Shown: piece by piece, positions 17,677 through 27,966 of the stretch
Position numbering within the stretch: the stretch's first letter is position 1
How the letters are laid out: each line of letters begins with the position of its first letter
The notes under the pieces: generated by a model
Seen by the model: the letters and a program-made list of their open reading frames with translations, nothing else
Databases searched by the model: none
Told to the model about the DNA's origin: nothing
Translations under genes and position numbers: made by a program
Origin: Spirochaetaceae bacterium bin103
GTDB lineage: Bacteria > Spirochaetota > Spirochaetia > SZUA-6 > Bin103
Reading direction: 5' to 3'
Length of the DNA stretch: 64,000 nucleotides
Assembly (NCBI GenBank): GCA_002238925.1
Contig: MPNH01000003.1
Location: forward strand, 80,336 to 144,335

Positions 17677-18107
17677 CCCTCGGTGTGGATACGTCGGTCA
17701 TCATTGCCGCCGTGCACGCCAACCACCCCGTCCATCTGTCGTCGTCGCGCTGGCTCGACGAGGCTTTCGACACGCATGACGTGGTTGTTGCCCACCACTC
17801 CGTGCTGGAAGCATACGCGGTTCTGACACGGCTCCCGGCTCAATACCGGGTAGGCCCGGACGAGGCGGAGATCGTCCTGCGCGAGACCTTGCAGCACAAC
17901 GCTCGCCTCGCACCGTTCGGTGAGGACTCGATGTGGAACTTCATGACCGGGATGACGGCGTTGCCCGCCGCGGGAGGCGCCGCTTACGACGCGTTCATCG
18001 TTCGATTGCTCAGCGAAGCCGGCGCCGAGGCGATCGTGACCTACAACGTCGACGACTTCCGGCGGCTCTCGCCGCATGTGCGGGTTACCGACCCGGCGGA
18101 GTTGTAA
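17673..18107 (+). CDS. PIN-domain ribonuclease toxin (VapC-like)
   Basis: A 144-residue PIN-domain protein starting at GTG 17673, overlapping the antitoxin stop by 4 nt. It has the conserved acids of PIN nucleases: D in LGVDTSVIIAAVHA (residue 6), E in HHSVLEAYAVLTRLP, and the distal D residues in AAYDAFIVRLL and TYNVDDFRRL. These bind Mg or Mn for RNA cleavage. The family acts as a toxin held in check by the partner antitoxin, often with tRNA or rRNA as target; the exact RNA is unknown. All key residues are present, so it should be functional. Confidence 0.85.
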   Translation: MTLGVDTSVIIAAVHANHPVHLSSSRWLDEAFDTHDVVVAHHSVLEAYAVLTRLPAQYRVGPDEAEIVLRETLQHNARLAPFGEDSMWNFMTGMTALPAAGGAAYDAFIVRLLSEAGAEAIVTYNVDDFRRLSPHVRVTDPAEL

Positions 18108-18127
18108 GCCTTGCGAAGGAGACGACC

Positions 18128-18193
18128 ATGAGCATCGATACCACCTTCCTGCGCCGCTGCATCGCTACTCTGGAGTTGGCGCTGGAACACCTG
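18128..18193 (+). pseudogene. N-terminal stub, resembles nucleotidyltransferase substrate-binding (HI0074-like) protein
   Basis: A good ribosome binding site (GAAGGAGA at 18114-18121) precedes ATG 18128. The first 22 codons, including DTTFLRRCIATLELALEHL, resemble the N-terminal helix of HI0074-type proteins that pair with MNT-type nucleotidyltransferases. After that the frame runs antisense through the end of the ATPase gene at 18249 and loses any family resemblance. It may be the remnant of another toxin-antitoxin gene placed after the MazE-PIN pair. The assignment rests on a short segment. Confidence 0.3.
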
Positions 18194-18248
18194 AAGCGGC
18201 GATTCGCACACCGGCCGCCACACCTCACCACGCTGCCAGGCATTGGGC

Positions 18249-19418
18249 TCAGGCGAGGATGTCGCCGCCCCAGAGGCGGCGGAGGAAATCCATCACGGGA
18301 AGGACTTCGATGTCGTTCCACCGGGCCGGCTGGGCGCCGCGGTACACGCCGTAACAGCGTACCCGGTGGGCGCCGAGTTCGGTGCGCATCCGCTCCAGGC
18401 CGCGATGGAAACGGCGCTCCCACCGGACCGACGCCTTGATCTCCACCGCCACGAATCCGCGCCGCGTCTCGCACAGGACGTCTACCTCGACGCCGTCGTG
18501 GGTGCGCCAGTAGTAGAGCGGGTAGCGCAGCTTTGCATAGGCGGCGTAGGCCCGCATCTCCGCGAACAGCAACGTCTCCAGCAACGCACCCTCCTCCTCG
18601 GGCGCCGGCGGGTAGGGCAATCTGCCTGACAGGGCGCGCGCCACGCCACAGTCGAACAGGTAGAACTTGGGGTGCGCCACCTGTTTCGCGGCTCGCTTGA
18701 GTTTCCATGCGTGGACCCAATGCCCGACGAGAGTGTCTTGGAGGATCTCGAAGTAGTTCTGCACCGTGGCTCGCGCCACCGCGGCGTCGCGAGAGATCGC
18801 GGACAGGTTTGTCACCTGCCCGTTCTGACGCGCGGCGACTTCAAGGAAGCGGCTGAAGGCGCCGATGCTGCGGGTGAGCGCCTCCGCACGGATTTCCTCC
18901 TCCAGGTACGTCTCGGCGTAAGCAAGGAGATACCCCGCCGGATCGACGCCGGTCACGGCGAGCGGCATGCTGCCATGGACAAGCAGGTTATCCGTCGATG
19001 GCCGAAACGCGAGTTCTGCCGAGACCAGCGGGAACATCTGCTCCACGACGGCGCGGCCCGCCAACAGGTTGCCGCCGCCCCGCTTGAGCTGGCGCGCGCT
19101 CGACCCCGACAGCACGAAGCGCAGGCGCCGCCGCTCGATCAGGCGATGAACCTCGTCGAGCAGTTCCGGCACCTTCTGCACCTCGTCGATCACCACCCAC
19201 GTTCCGGCCGGCAGGCCTTCCACCTCCCGGTAGAGCGCCTCCGGATCGCGGCTCAGACGAAGCGACTCACTCGTATTCAGCAGGTCATAGGTTGGCGCTC
19301 CCGCGAAGTTGTTCGCAATCCACGTCGACTTCCCGGTGCCTCGCGGCCCGAACAAAAAGAAGGACGCGGTAGGCGCCAGCAGCCTTCTTGCAAACATAGT
19401 TGCAACCATAGTTGTCAT
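18249..19418 (-). CDS. AAA_14/DUF4143 ATPase
   Basis: A 389-residue protein with the start set at ATG 19418; internal ATGs at 19409 and 19397 are also possible. The N-terminal AAA_14 domain has Walker A LFGPRGTGKSTWIANNF near residue 25, Walker B GTWVVIDEVQKVPELLDEVH, and the sensor-like RFVLSGSSARQLKR. The C-terminal DUF4143 domain contains the nuclease-like core PLYYWRTHDGVEVDVLCE and GFVAVEIKASVRW, which looks like a PD-(D/E)xK fold (D...E-x-K). Such proteins are common in bacteria, often in several copies, and their function is not settled. A truncated relative is at 34718-35206. The gene is convergent with the toxin-antitoxin pair and divergent from aceF. Confidence 0.85.
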   Translation of the reverse strand: MTTMVATMFARRLLAPTASFFLFGPRGTGKSTWIANNFAGAPTYDLLNTSESLRLSRDPEALYREVEGLPAGTWVVIDEVQKVPELLDEVHRLIERRRLRFVLSGSSARQLKRGGGNLLAGRAVVEQMFPLVSAELAFRPSTDNLLVHGSMPLAVTGVDPAGYLLAYAETYLEEEIRAEALTRSIGAFSRFLEVAARQNGQVTNLSAISRDAAVARATVQNYFEILQDTLVGHWVHAWKLKRAAKQVAHPKFYLFDCGVARALSGRLPYPPAPEEEGALLETLLFAEMRAYAAYAKLRYPLYYWRTHDGVEVDVLCETRRGFVAVEIKASVRWERRFHRGLERMRTELGAHRVRCYGVYRGAQPARWNDIEVLPVMDFLRRLWGGDILA

Positions 19419-19586
19419 ATTTACCGGATAAATAACATCTGTCAATTCAAATATGCCACATCGGGTGTCCACTGTGTCGCTCTCGCGCCTGGGTCGCACC
19501 TGACACGAGGCGGTTTCGGTGTTATCTTCCAGCCCGGCCAGCCCGAGAGGATCAAATCCCCACTGCGGCTCTCTGCATCCCCATCT

Positions 19587-19609
19587 CGTACCGCCCGGCG
19601 GGCGGTACG
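19587..19609. promoter_or_regulatory. Perfect inverted repeat in the aceF leader
   Basis: CGTACCGCCC (19587-19596) is followed by a 3-nt loop and GGGCGGTACG (19600-19609), giving a perfect 10-bp stem that ends 39 bases before the aceF ATG. There is no U-run, so it is not a classical terminator. A repressor operator or an mRNA leader structure controlling the dehydrogenase genes is more likely. Confidence 0.5.
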
Positions 19610-19648
19610 CGCTCGGAGCCCTTACCCTGAGTATCGGGCGGAGGATCG

Positions 19649-21106
19649 ATGGCAACTGACGTAACACTCCCAGAACTGGGAGAGAATATCGAAGCCGGCG
19701 ACGTCGCCGCCGTCCTGGTGAACCCCGGCGACCGGGTCGAGAAGGACGCGCCGCTGCTGGAACTGGAAACCGACAAGGCGGTGGTGGAGGTGCCCTCGCC
19801 CGATGCCGGCGTGGTAACCGCCGTCCTGGTCAAGGCAGGCGACACCATCAACGTGGGCGACCCGATCGCCAGCCTGGAGCCGGACGGCGCAGGCGGTGAT
19901 GCCGCTCCGCCGCCGCAAGCGGCACTGGCGGCGCAGGCAACATCCGCGGCGGAACCGCCGCCGCCATCCGCGGCGCCGGCGGCGGCACCCGCGCCGGCGG
20001 GCGGCCTGCTCGCCGCGGCCTCGGGCGTCACCGGATCCGACTCCGCAAGCGCCACTCCGGCACCAGCCGAGCCCGCACCGCAATCTGCTCCGGCCGCGCC
20101 CGGCACCGCTCCCAGCGGCGCACCGGCGCTCGCCGGCGCGGCGGCGGACGTCGGCGCCGCAACGCCCGCTGGTGCCAGAACGGATGCCCCCGAGGCGGTG
20201 GAGCCGATCCCGGCCACCCCCGCCGTGCGCCGGCTGGCGCGCGAGATCGGGGTGGACATCAGGGCCGTGACCGGCTCCGGGGAGGGCGGGCGCATCCTGC
20301 TCGACGACGTCAAGGCCACCGCCAAGCGCCTGCTGCAGGCACCGCCCGCGGCCGCGGCGGCCGCCCACCCCGCGGCCCCGCCGCTGCCCGACTTCTCCCA
20401 GTGGGGGCCGGTGCAAGAGGAGGCCATGAACGCGGTGCGCCGCATTACCGCCAGCCACCTGACCGCGGCGTGGCAGACCATTCCCGCCGTCACCCAGCTG
20501 GACAAGGCGGATATCACCGACCTGGAACACCTGCGCAAGCGCTACGCGCCGCGCGCCGAGGCGGCCGGCGGCAAGTTGACCGTAACCGCCATCCTGGTAA
20601 AGGTGGTGGCCACCGCCCTGAAGGTGTTTCCCCAGTTCAACGCCAGCATCGACATGGCGCGCTCCACGGTTATCTACAAGCGCTATTGCCACGTCGGCAT
20701 CGCCGTCGACACCGACCGCGGACTGCTGGTGCCGGTAATCCGCGACGCCGACCGCAAGAACATCGTCGAAATCGCCGCCGCCCTGGGCGAGATTTCCGTG
20801 CGCGCCCGCGCGCGCAAGCTGGGCCCGGCGGAGATGCAGGGCGGCAGCTTTACCATCTCCAACCTGGGCGGCATCGGCGGCTCCCACTTCTCGCCGATCA
20901 TCAACTCCCCCGAAGTGGCGATCCTCGGCGTCTCCCGTGCCGAAACCGAGCCGGTGTGGCGCGACGGCGCATTCGTACCGCGTTTGCGCCTGCCGCTGTC
21001 GCTGACCTACGACCACCGCCTGATCGACGGCGCCGACGGCATCCGCTTTCTGCGCTGGATCATCGAAGCGCTGGAGCAGCCGCTGCTGCTGGCGCTGGAG
21101 GGCTGA
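19649..21106 (+). CDS. aceF: Dihydrolipoyl acyltransferase (E2) of a 2-oxoacid dehydrogenase complex
   Basis: A 485-residue E2 core protein, most like pyruvate dehydrogenase E2. Residues 1-78 form one lipoyl domain with the modified Lys in LLELETDKAVVEVP. A long Ala/Pro linker follows (~80-185). The peripheral-subunit-binding domain is at ~190-230 (ATPAVRRLAREIGVDIRAV). The catalytic acyltransferase domain ends with the active-site LTYDHRLIDGADGIRFLRW (DHR..DG). It transfers acyl groups from E1-bound thiamine diphosphate to CoA. A GGGCGGAGG sequence supports the ATG at 19649. E3 follows after 4 nt, but no E1 gene is in the window, so E1 must lie elsewhere. A branched-chain 2-oxoacid role is possible. 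Confidence 0.88.
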   Translation: MATDVTLPELGENIEAGDVAAVLVNPGDRVEKDAPLLELETDKAVVEVPSPDAGVVTAVLVKAGDTINVGDPIASLEPDGAGGDAAPPPQAALAAQATSAAEPPPPSAAPAAAPAPAGGLLAAASGVTGSDSASATPAPAEPAPQSAPAAPGTAPSGAPALAGAAADVGAATPAGARTDAPEAVEPIPATPAVRRLAREIGVDIRAVTGSGEGGRILLDDVKATAKRLLQAPPAAAAAAHPAAPPLPDFSQWGPVQEEAMNAVRRITASHLTAAWQTIPAVTQLDKADITDLEHLRKRYAPRAEAAGGKLTVTAILVKVVATALKVFPQFNASIDMARSTVIYKRYCHVGIAVDTDRGLLVPVIRDADRKNIVEIAAALGEISVRARARKLGPAEMQGGSFTISNLGGIGGSHFSPIINSPEVAILGVSRAETEPVWRDGAFVPRLRLPLSLTYDHRLIDGADGIRFLRWIIEALEQPLLLALEG

Positions 21107-21110
21107 GCCG

Positions 21111-22543
<1,433 letters not shown>

Positions 22544-22547
<4 letters not shown>

Positions 22548-23977
22548 CCGCCGGGAAGGCGCCTCCCTACACTCCCAGTTCCGCGGCCGCAGCAGATACC
22601 GCCGCGCGGCGCGCCGCGACAGATCTCGACACCGCCGAGTGGGAATCCTACCTGGCGGAGGCCGGTGAGCCCGCCTACCGGGCGCGGCAGGTCCGCGAGC
22701 ACCTGTTCCGCCACCACACCGAGACCTTTGCCGGAATGGTGCAGCTCCCCGCGCCGCTGCGCGAACGCCTGCAGCTCCACCTGACTCCCTACGGCCTCGC
22801 CGAGCGCAGCCGCACCCGCTCCGGCGACGGGCTCACCACCAAGCTCCTGTTGCAGGCCGGCGACGGCCACACGGTGGAGGCGGTGTCGATCCGCGAGCCG
22901 CTGCCGGCGGACCCGCGCCGCGTACGCCGCGCCCGCCATACCGTTTGCGTCAGCAGCCAGGTGGGCTGCGCCATGGGCTGCATCTTCTGCGCCTCCGGCA
23001 TCGGCGGCGTGGTGCGCAACCTCACCGCCGGCGAAATGCTCGACCAGGCGGCCATTGTGCAGCGCGAGTTCGGCCCGCTCACCAACCTGGTATTCATGGG
23101 CATGGGCGAGCCGCTGGCCAACTACCCGGCCCTGAGCCGCGCCCTCGCCGTCCTGTGCGACCGCGACGGCTTCGGCTTCGGCGCGCGCCGCATCACGGTG
23201 AGCACGGTCGGCCTGGTGTCCGGCATCGAACGCCTGGCGCGCGACGCCCGGCCGGTTGGCCTGGCGGTGAGCCTGCACGCCGCCGATGACGAGCTGCGCC
23301 ATCGCCTGGTGCCCACCTCCGGGCGCTGGCCGGTCGCCGAAATCGTCGCCGCCGCCACTGCCTACGCGCGCACCACCGGTCGTACCGTGACCTTCGAGTA
23401 CGTGCTGCTGGCCGGCATCAACGACGCCGTCAGCCACGCCGAGCGCCTCGCCGACCTCCTGCACCAGCGCGGCACCGCCACGCTGGCGTCCGCCAAGGTG
23501 AACGTCATTCCCTACAACCCGGTGCCCGAGTTCACCGGCCTGCGCCGCCCCCCAGCCGCCCGCGTGCACGCCTTCGTGCACACCCTGCGCCGCCGCGCCC
23601 CCCCGCCCCCCGCCTGCCCCGCGTCCGTCCCCCCCCTGCCCCGCCGCCCCGCCCCGGTCACCGTACGCAAGGAAAAGGGCCAGGAGGTGGCCGCCGCCTG
23701 CGGCCAACTCCGCCGCCGCGAACGGGTCGCCGCCCAGGATCCCGCCGGTCATGCGGCGCAGGGGGAACGATCGCGCTGGCGCAACACCAGCGCAGGCGGT
23801 ATCATGAACCGGTCTCGCCGTGTGGTTCACTTCAGGAATCATCGCTACGTACCAGAAACAGGCAGACCGTGGGCGTTGGCACCGTGCGTTCCGTGCGGGC
23901 GTGGCGGCCGTTGCGCTAACGCTGGCCGGGTGCTCGATGTCGCACATCGAGTCGGCGGGCGCCACCGGCACCACTGA
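22544..23977 (+). CDS. rlmN: 23S rRNA (adenine2503-C2)/tRNA methyltransferase, radical SAM
   Basis: RlmN uses two molecules of S-adenosylmethionine to methylate C2 of A2503 in 23S rRNA and A37 in some tRNAs. The GTG at 22544 overlaps the lpdA stop by 4 nt. The radical SAM cluster is CAMGCIFCASG (CxxxCxxC), followed by NLVFMGMGEPLANY. The conserved Cys of the C-terminal motif is in KGQEVAAACGQLR. The region before that motif (bases ~23577-23660) is a C-rich Pro/Arg insertion. After CGQLR, where the family normally ends, the frame runs ~85 further codons and overlaps the next gene by 158 bases. The tail is probably not conserved; compensating indels in the C-runs are possible. Confidence 0.85.
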
Positions 23978-26828
23978 CGACGCCCCGCCACCCGAGAGCC
24001 CGCCGCAATCGGAACCCGCGAACATTGACGCAAACGCGAACTCGGACGGATTCGCGATCACGGGCGGGAGTGCGAGGGAGTCCGCCGGCACGCTGCGCTT
24101 CACCGTGAGCGTGAGCGGCGCAGACAGCGAGCCGCTCACGGTGGCATATGCGACCGAAGACAACACCGCGACGGCCTCCGCCGACTACGACGCCGTAAGT
24201 GGCCGCCTGACGTTCACCACCGCGTCCAACGCTGCGCAGCACATCGACGTGCCGTTGCTCGACGACGTGGTGGAAGAAGCCGTGGAGTCGTTCACCATGC
24301 GGTTGAGCGATCCGCGGGGAGCGCCCCTGGCGGTGGCGGCCGCCGGCGGGACGATCCTGGACGACGACACGCGCGGGCTGCTGGTGCGGCCGGCGGCGCT
24401 GAACGTGCTCGAAGGAAGTTCCGCCGGCTACGAGCTCGCGCTCACTTCGCGGCCGACGGGCACGGTGACGGTAACGATAGAAAAGGGCGCGGGGGCCGGC
24501 GAATTGACGGTAGCACCGGAACGGTTGACGTTCACTCCCGAGAGTTGGAAGCAGGCGAAGGAGGTAACGGTGTCGGCCGCCCACGACACGGACGCGACGG
24601 CCGATGAGCCGGCGACGCTCACCCACCAGACGAGCGGCGGCGGCTACGACCAGACCGCCGTGCCCGGCATAACGGTGACGATCGTGGAGAACGACGCGTC
24701 GACGCTGGCCGTGGCGGCGGCGGCCGCGGGCGAGCAAGCGGGCGTGATGGCGTTCCCGGTCACCATCAGCGTGGCGAGCGACAGCGAGGTCACCGTGCAG
24801 TATGCCACCGGCGTTGCCGGTGATACTGCCCAAGGCGGGGAGGACTACACACCGGCACGTGGCACGCTGACATTCGCGCCGCATCGCACGGCGGCGCATA
24901 CGATCGCGGTGACGATAACCGACGACAGCGTGGACGAGCCCGTCGAGGAGTTCACGGTGACATTGAGCAACGCGGTAAATGCGCTGCTCGCGGGTGGCGG
25001 TGCGACGATGACGGCGGCCGGCTCCATCGCCGACGACGACCCGCCGCCGGCGGCGAGCATCACGGACGCGAGCCTGACCGAAGGCACCGGCGGCGGCGCC
25101 ATGCAGTTTTCCGTACGGCTCGATCGGGCAAGCGGGCGCACCGTGTCGGTGGGTTACGCGAGCGCGGATGGGACCGCCACCGGCGGCGCCGACTACACCG
25201 CGGTGAACGGAACGCTGACGTTCGCGGCAGGGGTGACGGAGGCGGCGATCTCGGTGCCGGTGACCGACGACACCGACGACGAAGACCAGGAGACATTCAC
25301 CATTACTCTGCAGGACGCCGTGAACGCAACCGTGGATCCGGCCGCAAACCAGGCCACCGGAACGATATCGGACCCGGTTCCTAACCAGCTGCAGACGCTC
25401 GCAGTGGCCGGCGCGGAGAGCGACATGTATCCGGCGTTCGACCCCGGCATCCACCATTACGCCCTGTTCTGCGCCAGCACCGACACGCTGGCGGTAACGG
25501 CGACCGCGCTGAGCAGCACCGCCAGCCTCACGCTGCTGCGCGCCAACTCAAGCAACAACCAGGTAATCGGCGCCGGCAGTGTGCAGATAGACGTGGATCA
25601 TGACGACGACATCGCCATCGAACTCAGCGACAACAGCGAGACTGCAACGTATGTGGTGCATTGCCTGCCCACCGACTTTCCCGATATCACGGTCCTGAAG
25701 AACATCGAGGGTGCGTCGGGCGGCTTGCTGCTGATTACTCCGGAACTGTACCGAACGCAGAAAGGGGCATCCAACCGGTACCAGGCGATTGTCGATTACA
25801 ACGGCGTGCCGCGCTACCACAAGAAGGGCGGCGGCAAGAATTTCCGCCGCTATACCAACGGCATGACGATCAACGGAAAGCGGGTCTGGTATTCGCACAC
25901 CAACGCCACACTGCTCGACGAGAACCTCGCCCAGATCCGCAAGGTGTCGACTCCTGCGGGAAATCAGCATGACTTCCTGATCACCGACGACGGCACCTTT
26001 CTGTACGTGGTCTACAAACCGTACGTAGACGACCCCGACGACGACTCTGACGACCGCGACTTCAGCGTGTTTACCGACGTCACCTCGACCGAGAGACTGA
26101 AGGACAGCGTGATCCGGGAAGTGACGGTCGGCGGAACCACGGTATTCGAGTGGAACTCGTGGGAGCACATGAAACTCGATCCGGACTGCAAACTGCGCGG
26201 TTCGGTTGGCGACTACGCTCACCTCAATTCGTTGTACATGGTGGACGACGATGTCGTGGCCTCGTTCAAGGGCTGCAACCAGGTCCTCAGGATCGACCGG
26301 TCTTCGGGTACCGGCGCCATTGAATGGCAACTCGGCGGCACCGCTCCCGACGGCGACTCCGAAATTACCTATCTCGCGGTCAAGGACGAGGACGGCAACG
26401 ACGACGAAATCTGCAGCCAGCACAGCGCCGTCGTGACGCAGTCCGGATCGGTCCTGCTGTTCGACAATGGCGACGGCTGTGTGGGCACCAGGAAGGAGGT
26501 AACTCAGTACACCCGAGTCGTGGAATTCGACATTTCATCCGGCACCGAGGCGCGCATCATACGCAAGGTCGAGCCGGCGCCGGGGCAGGGATTTGCCGAC
26601 ATCGCCGGCTCGGTGCGCGAACTCGACAACGGCAACTGGCTGATCAGCTGGGGCCGGACCGACGGCCACACCGTGGACGTGGACAAACTCGTATCGATCA
26701 GCGAAGTGCAGCCGGACGGCACCTCCGTATTCGAAATGAACATGTCAAAGTCGCCTCACTTCGTGCAATCCTACCGGGCTTACCGCGTTGCCGAGACCGA
26801 CGTTCAGATCCCCCTCAACCTGCCCTGA
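23820..26828 (+). CDS. Calx-beta repeat lipoprotein with C-terminal arylsulfotransferase (ASST)-like domain
   Basis: A 1002-residue predicted lipoprotein starting at GTG 23820. The signal peptide ends in the lipobox LTLAGC with Cys 38. Residues ~65-520 contain three clear Calx-beta modules (signatures such as TASADYDAVSGRLTF, GEDYTPARGTLTF and GADYTAVNGTLTF, each ending near a DDD) and one further beta module (~185-290), probably extracellular adhesive or Ca-binding spacers. Residues ~520-610 form a linker domain. Residues ~620-1000 resemble the ASST beta-propeller family (GLLLITPELYR, HDFLITDDGTFLYVVY, YAHLNSLYMVDDDVV, RIDRSSGTGAIEWQLGG, QHSAVVTQSGSVLLFDNGDG). True ASSTs move sulfate between phenolic compounds; whether the catalytic His is conserved here needs alignment. 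The fusion of these domains is unusual. Confidence 0.8.
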   Translation: MWFTSGIIATYQKQADRGRWHRAFRAGVAAVALTLAGCSMSHIESAGATGTTDDAPPPESPPQSEPANIDANANSDGFAITGGSARESAGTLRFTVSVSGADSEPLTVAYATEDNTATASADYDAVSGRLTFTTASNAAQHIDVPLLDDVVEEAVESFTMRLSDPRGAPLAVAAAGGTILDDDTRGLLVRPAALNVLEGSSAGYELALTSRPTGTVTVTIEKGAGAGELTVAPERLTFTPESWKQAKEVTVSAAHDTDATADEPATLTHQTSGGGYDQTAVPGITVTIVENDASTLAVAAAAAGEQAGVMAFPVTISVASDSEVTVQYATGVAGDTAQGGEDYTPARGTLTFAPHRTAAHTIAVTITDDSVDEPVEEFTVTLSNAVNALLAGGGATMTAAGSIADDDPPPAASITDASLTEGTGGGAMQFSVRLDRASGRTVSVGYASADGTATGGADYTAVNGTLTFAAGVTEAAISVPVTDDTDDEDQETFTITLQDAVNATVDPAANQATGTISDPVPNQLQTLAVAGAESDMYPAFDPGIHHYALFCASTDTLAVTATALSSTASLTLLRANSSNNQVIGAGSVQIDVDHDDDIAIELSDNSETATYVVHCLPTDFPDITVLKNIEGASGGLLLITPELYRTQKGASNRYQAIVDYNGVPRYHKKGGGKNFRRYTNGMTINGKRVWYSHTNATLLDENLAQIRKVSTPAGNQHDFLITDDGTFLYVVYKPYVDDPDDDSDDRDFSVFTDVTSTERLKDSVIREVTVGGTTVFEWNSWEHMKLDPDCKLRGSVGDYAHLNSLYMVDDDVVASFKGCNQVLRIDRSSGTGAIEWQLGGTAPDGDSEITYLAVKDEDGNDDEICSQHSAVVTQSGSVLLFDNGDGCVGTRKEVTQYTRVVEFDISSGTEARIIRKVEPAPGQGFADIAGSVRELDNGNWLISWGRTDGHTVDVDKLVSISEVQPDGTSVFEMNMSKSPHFVQSYRAYRVAETDVQIPLNLP

Positions 26829-26848
26829 CGGCCACCTCCGCGCACCGT

Positions 26849-26867
26849 CCGCTATGAGCCGTAGCGG
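26849..26867. terminator. Possible bidirectional terminator hairpin between convergent genes
   Basis: CCGCTA (26849-26854) pairs with TAGCGG (26862-26867) across a 7-nt loop at the junction of the convergent lipoprotein and aldolase genes. There is no U-run and the stem overlaps the aldolase stop, so this is weak. Confidence 0.25.
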
Positions 26868-27892
26868 GCGGCCATCTGCTGCAGGGTTACGGAGGGGACG
26901 CCGCCGGCGTTGCCGGCCTGGCCGAAGGCGGTCATGCGCGCTTCGCATACGTCCTGCATCGCCGCGCGCGCGGCCTTGAGGTAGTCGCGCGGGTCGAAGG
27001 CGTCGGGCGCCTCGGCCAGCACCTTGCGCACCGCGCCGGTCATCGCCAGCCGGTTGTCGGTGTCGACGTTGATCTTGCGCACGCCGTGGCGGATGCCGCG
27101 CTGGATTTCCTCCACCGGCACCCCCCAGGTCTGGCGGAGGCTGCCGCCGTGGGCGTTGAACAGGTCCTGCAGCTCCTGCGGCACCGACGACGAGCCGTGC
27201 ATCACCAGGTGGGTATTGGGCAGGCGGCGGTGGATCTCCTCGATGCGGGCCATCGCCAGCACGTCGCCGTCCGGCTGGTGGGAGAACTTGTAGGCGCCGT
27301 GGCTGGTGCCGATCGCCACCGCCAGCGCGTCCACCCCGGTGTCGGCCACGAACCGCTCCGCCTCGTCGGGGTCGGTCAGCAACTGGTCGTGCGACAGCAC
27401 CCCCTCGGCGCCGTGGCCGTCTTCCTTGTCGCCCATGCCGGTCTCCAGCGAGCCGAGCACGCCGATCTCGCCCTCCACGGTCACGCCGTTCGCGTGCGCC
27501 GCGGCCACCACCTCGCGCGTTACGCGCACGTTGTAGTCGTAGTCGGCGGGCGTGGCGGCGTCCTCGCCGAGCGAGCCGTCCATCATCACCGAGGTGAACC
27601 CCTGTTCGATGGCGCTGCGGCAGGTGGCCGGGCTGTTGCCGTGGTCCTGGTGCATGGCGATCGGGATATGCGGGTGGAGCTCGGCGGCAGCCAGGATCAG
27701 GTGGCGCAGATAGGCCTCCTGCGCGTAGCTGCGCGCCCCGCGCGAGGCCTGGATGATGACCGGCGACTCGGTCTTGGCGGCGGCGGCCATGATGGCCTGG
27801 ATCTGTTCCATGTTGTTGACGTTGAACGCCGCGAGCCCGTAATCGTTCTCGGCGGCGTGATCGAGCAGAATGCGCATTGGCACTAGTGGCAT
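26852..27892 (-). CDS. fba: Class II fructose-bisphosphate aldolase
   Basis: A 346-residue zinc-dependent aldolase that interconverts fructose 1,6-bisphosphate with dihydroxyacetone phosphate and glyceraldehyde 3-phosphate. The family N-terminus is [13 protein letters not shown], followed by [17 protein letters not shown]. Zinc ligands are in [12 protein letters not shown] (His), VEGEIGVLG (Glu), GTSHGAYKF (His) and [10 protein letters not shown] (His). The substrate loop [17 protein letters not shown] is intact. Length fits the class IIB (CbbA-type) subfamily. It is divergent from xylA with ~75 bases between them. Confidence 0.93.
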   Translation of the reverse strand: MPLVPMRILLDHAAENDYGLAAFNVNNMEQIQAIMAAAAKTESPVIIQASRGARSYAQEAYLRHLILAAAELHPHIPIAMHQDHGNSPATCRSAIEQGFTSVMMDGSLGEDAATPADYDYNVRVTREVVAAAHANGVTVEGEIGVLGSLETGMGDKEDGHGAEGVLSHDQLLTDPDEAERFVADTGVDALAVAIGTSHGAYKFSHQPDGDVLAMARIEEIHRRLPNTHLVMHGSSSVPQELQDLFNAHGGSLRQTWGVPVEEIQRGIRHGVRKINVDTDNRLAMTGAVRKVLAEAPDAFDPRDYLKAARAAMQDVCEARMTAFGQAGNAGGVPSVTLQQMAARYGS

Positions 27893-27966
27893 AGCGGTGT
27901 GAATGTAGCGTGGCGGGGCGGGGTTTGACCACCGGGCGCCTGTTGCCGTACCGTCCCGGAGTCGCC

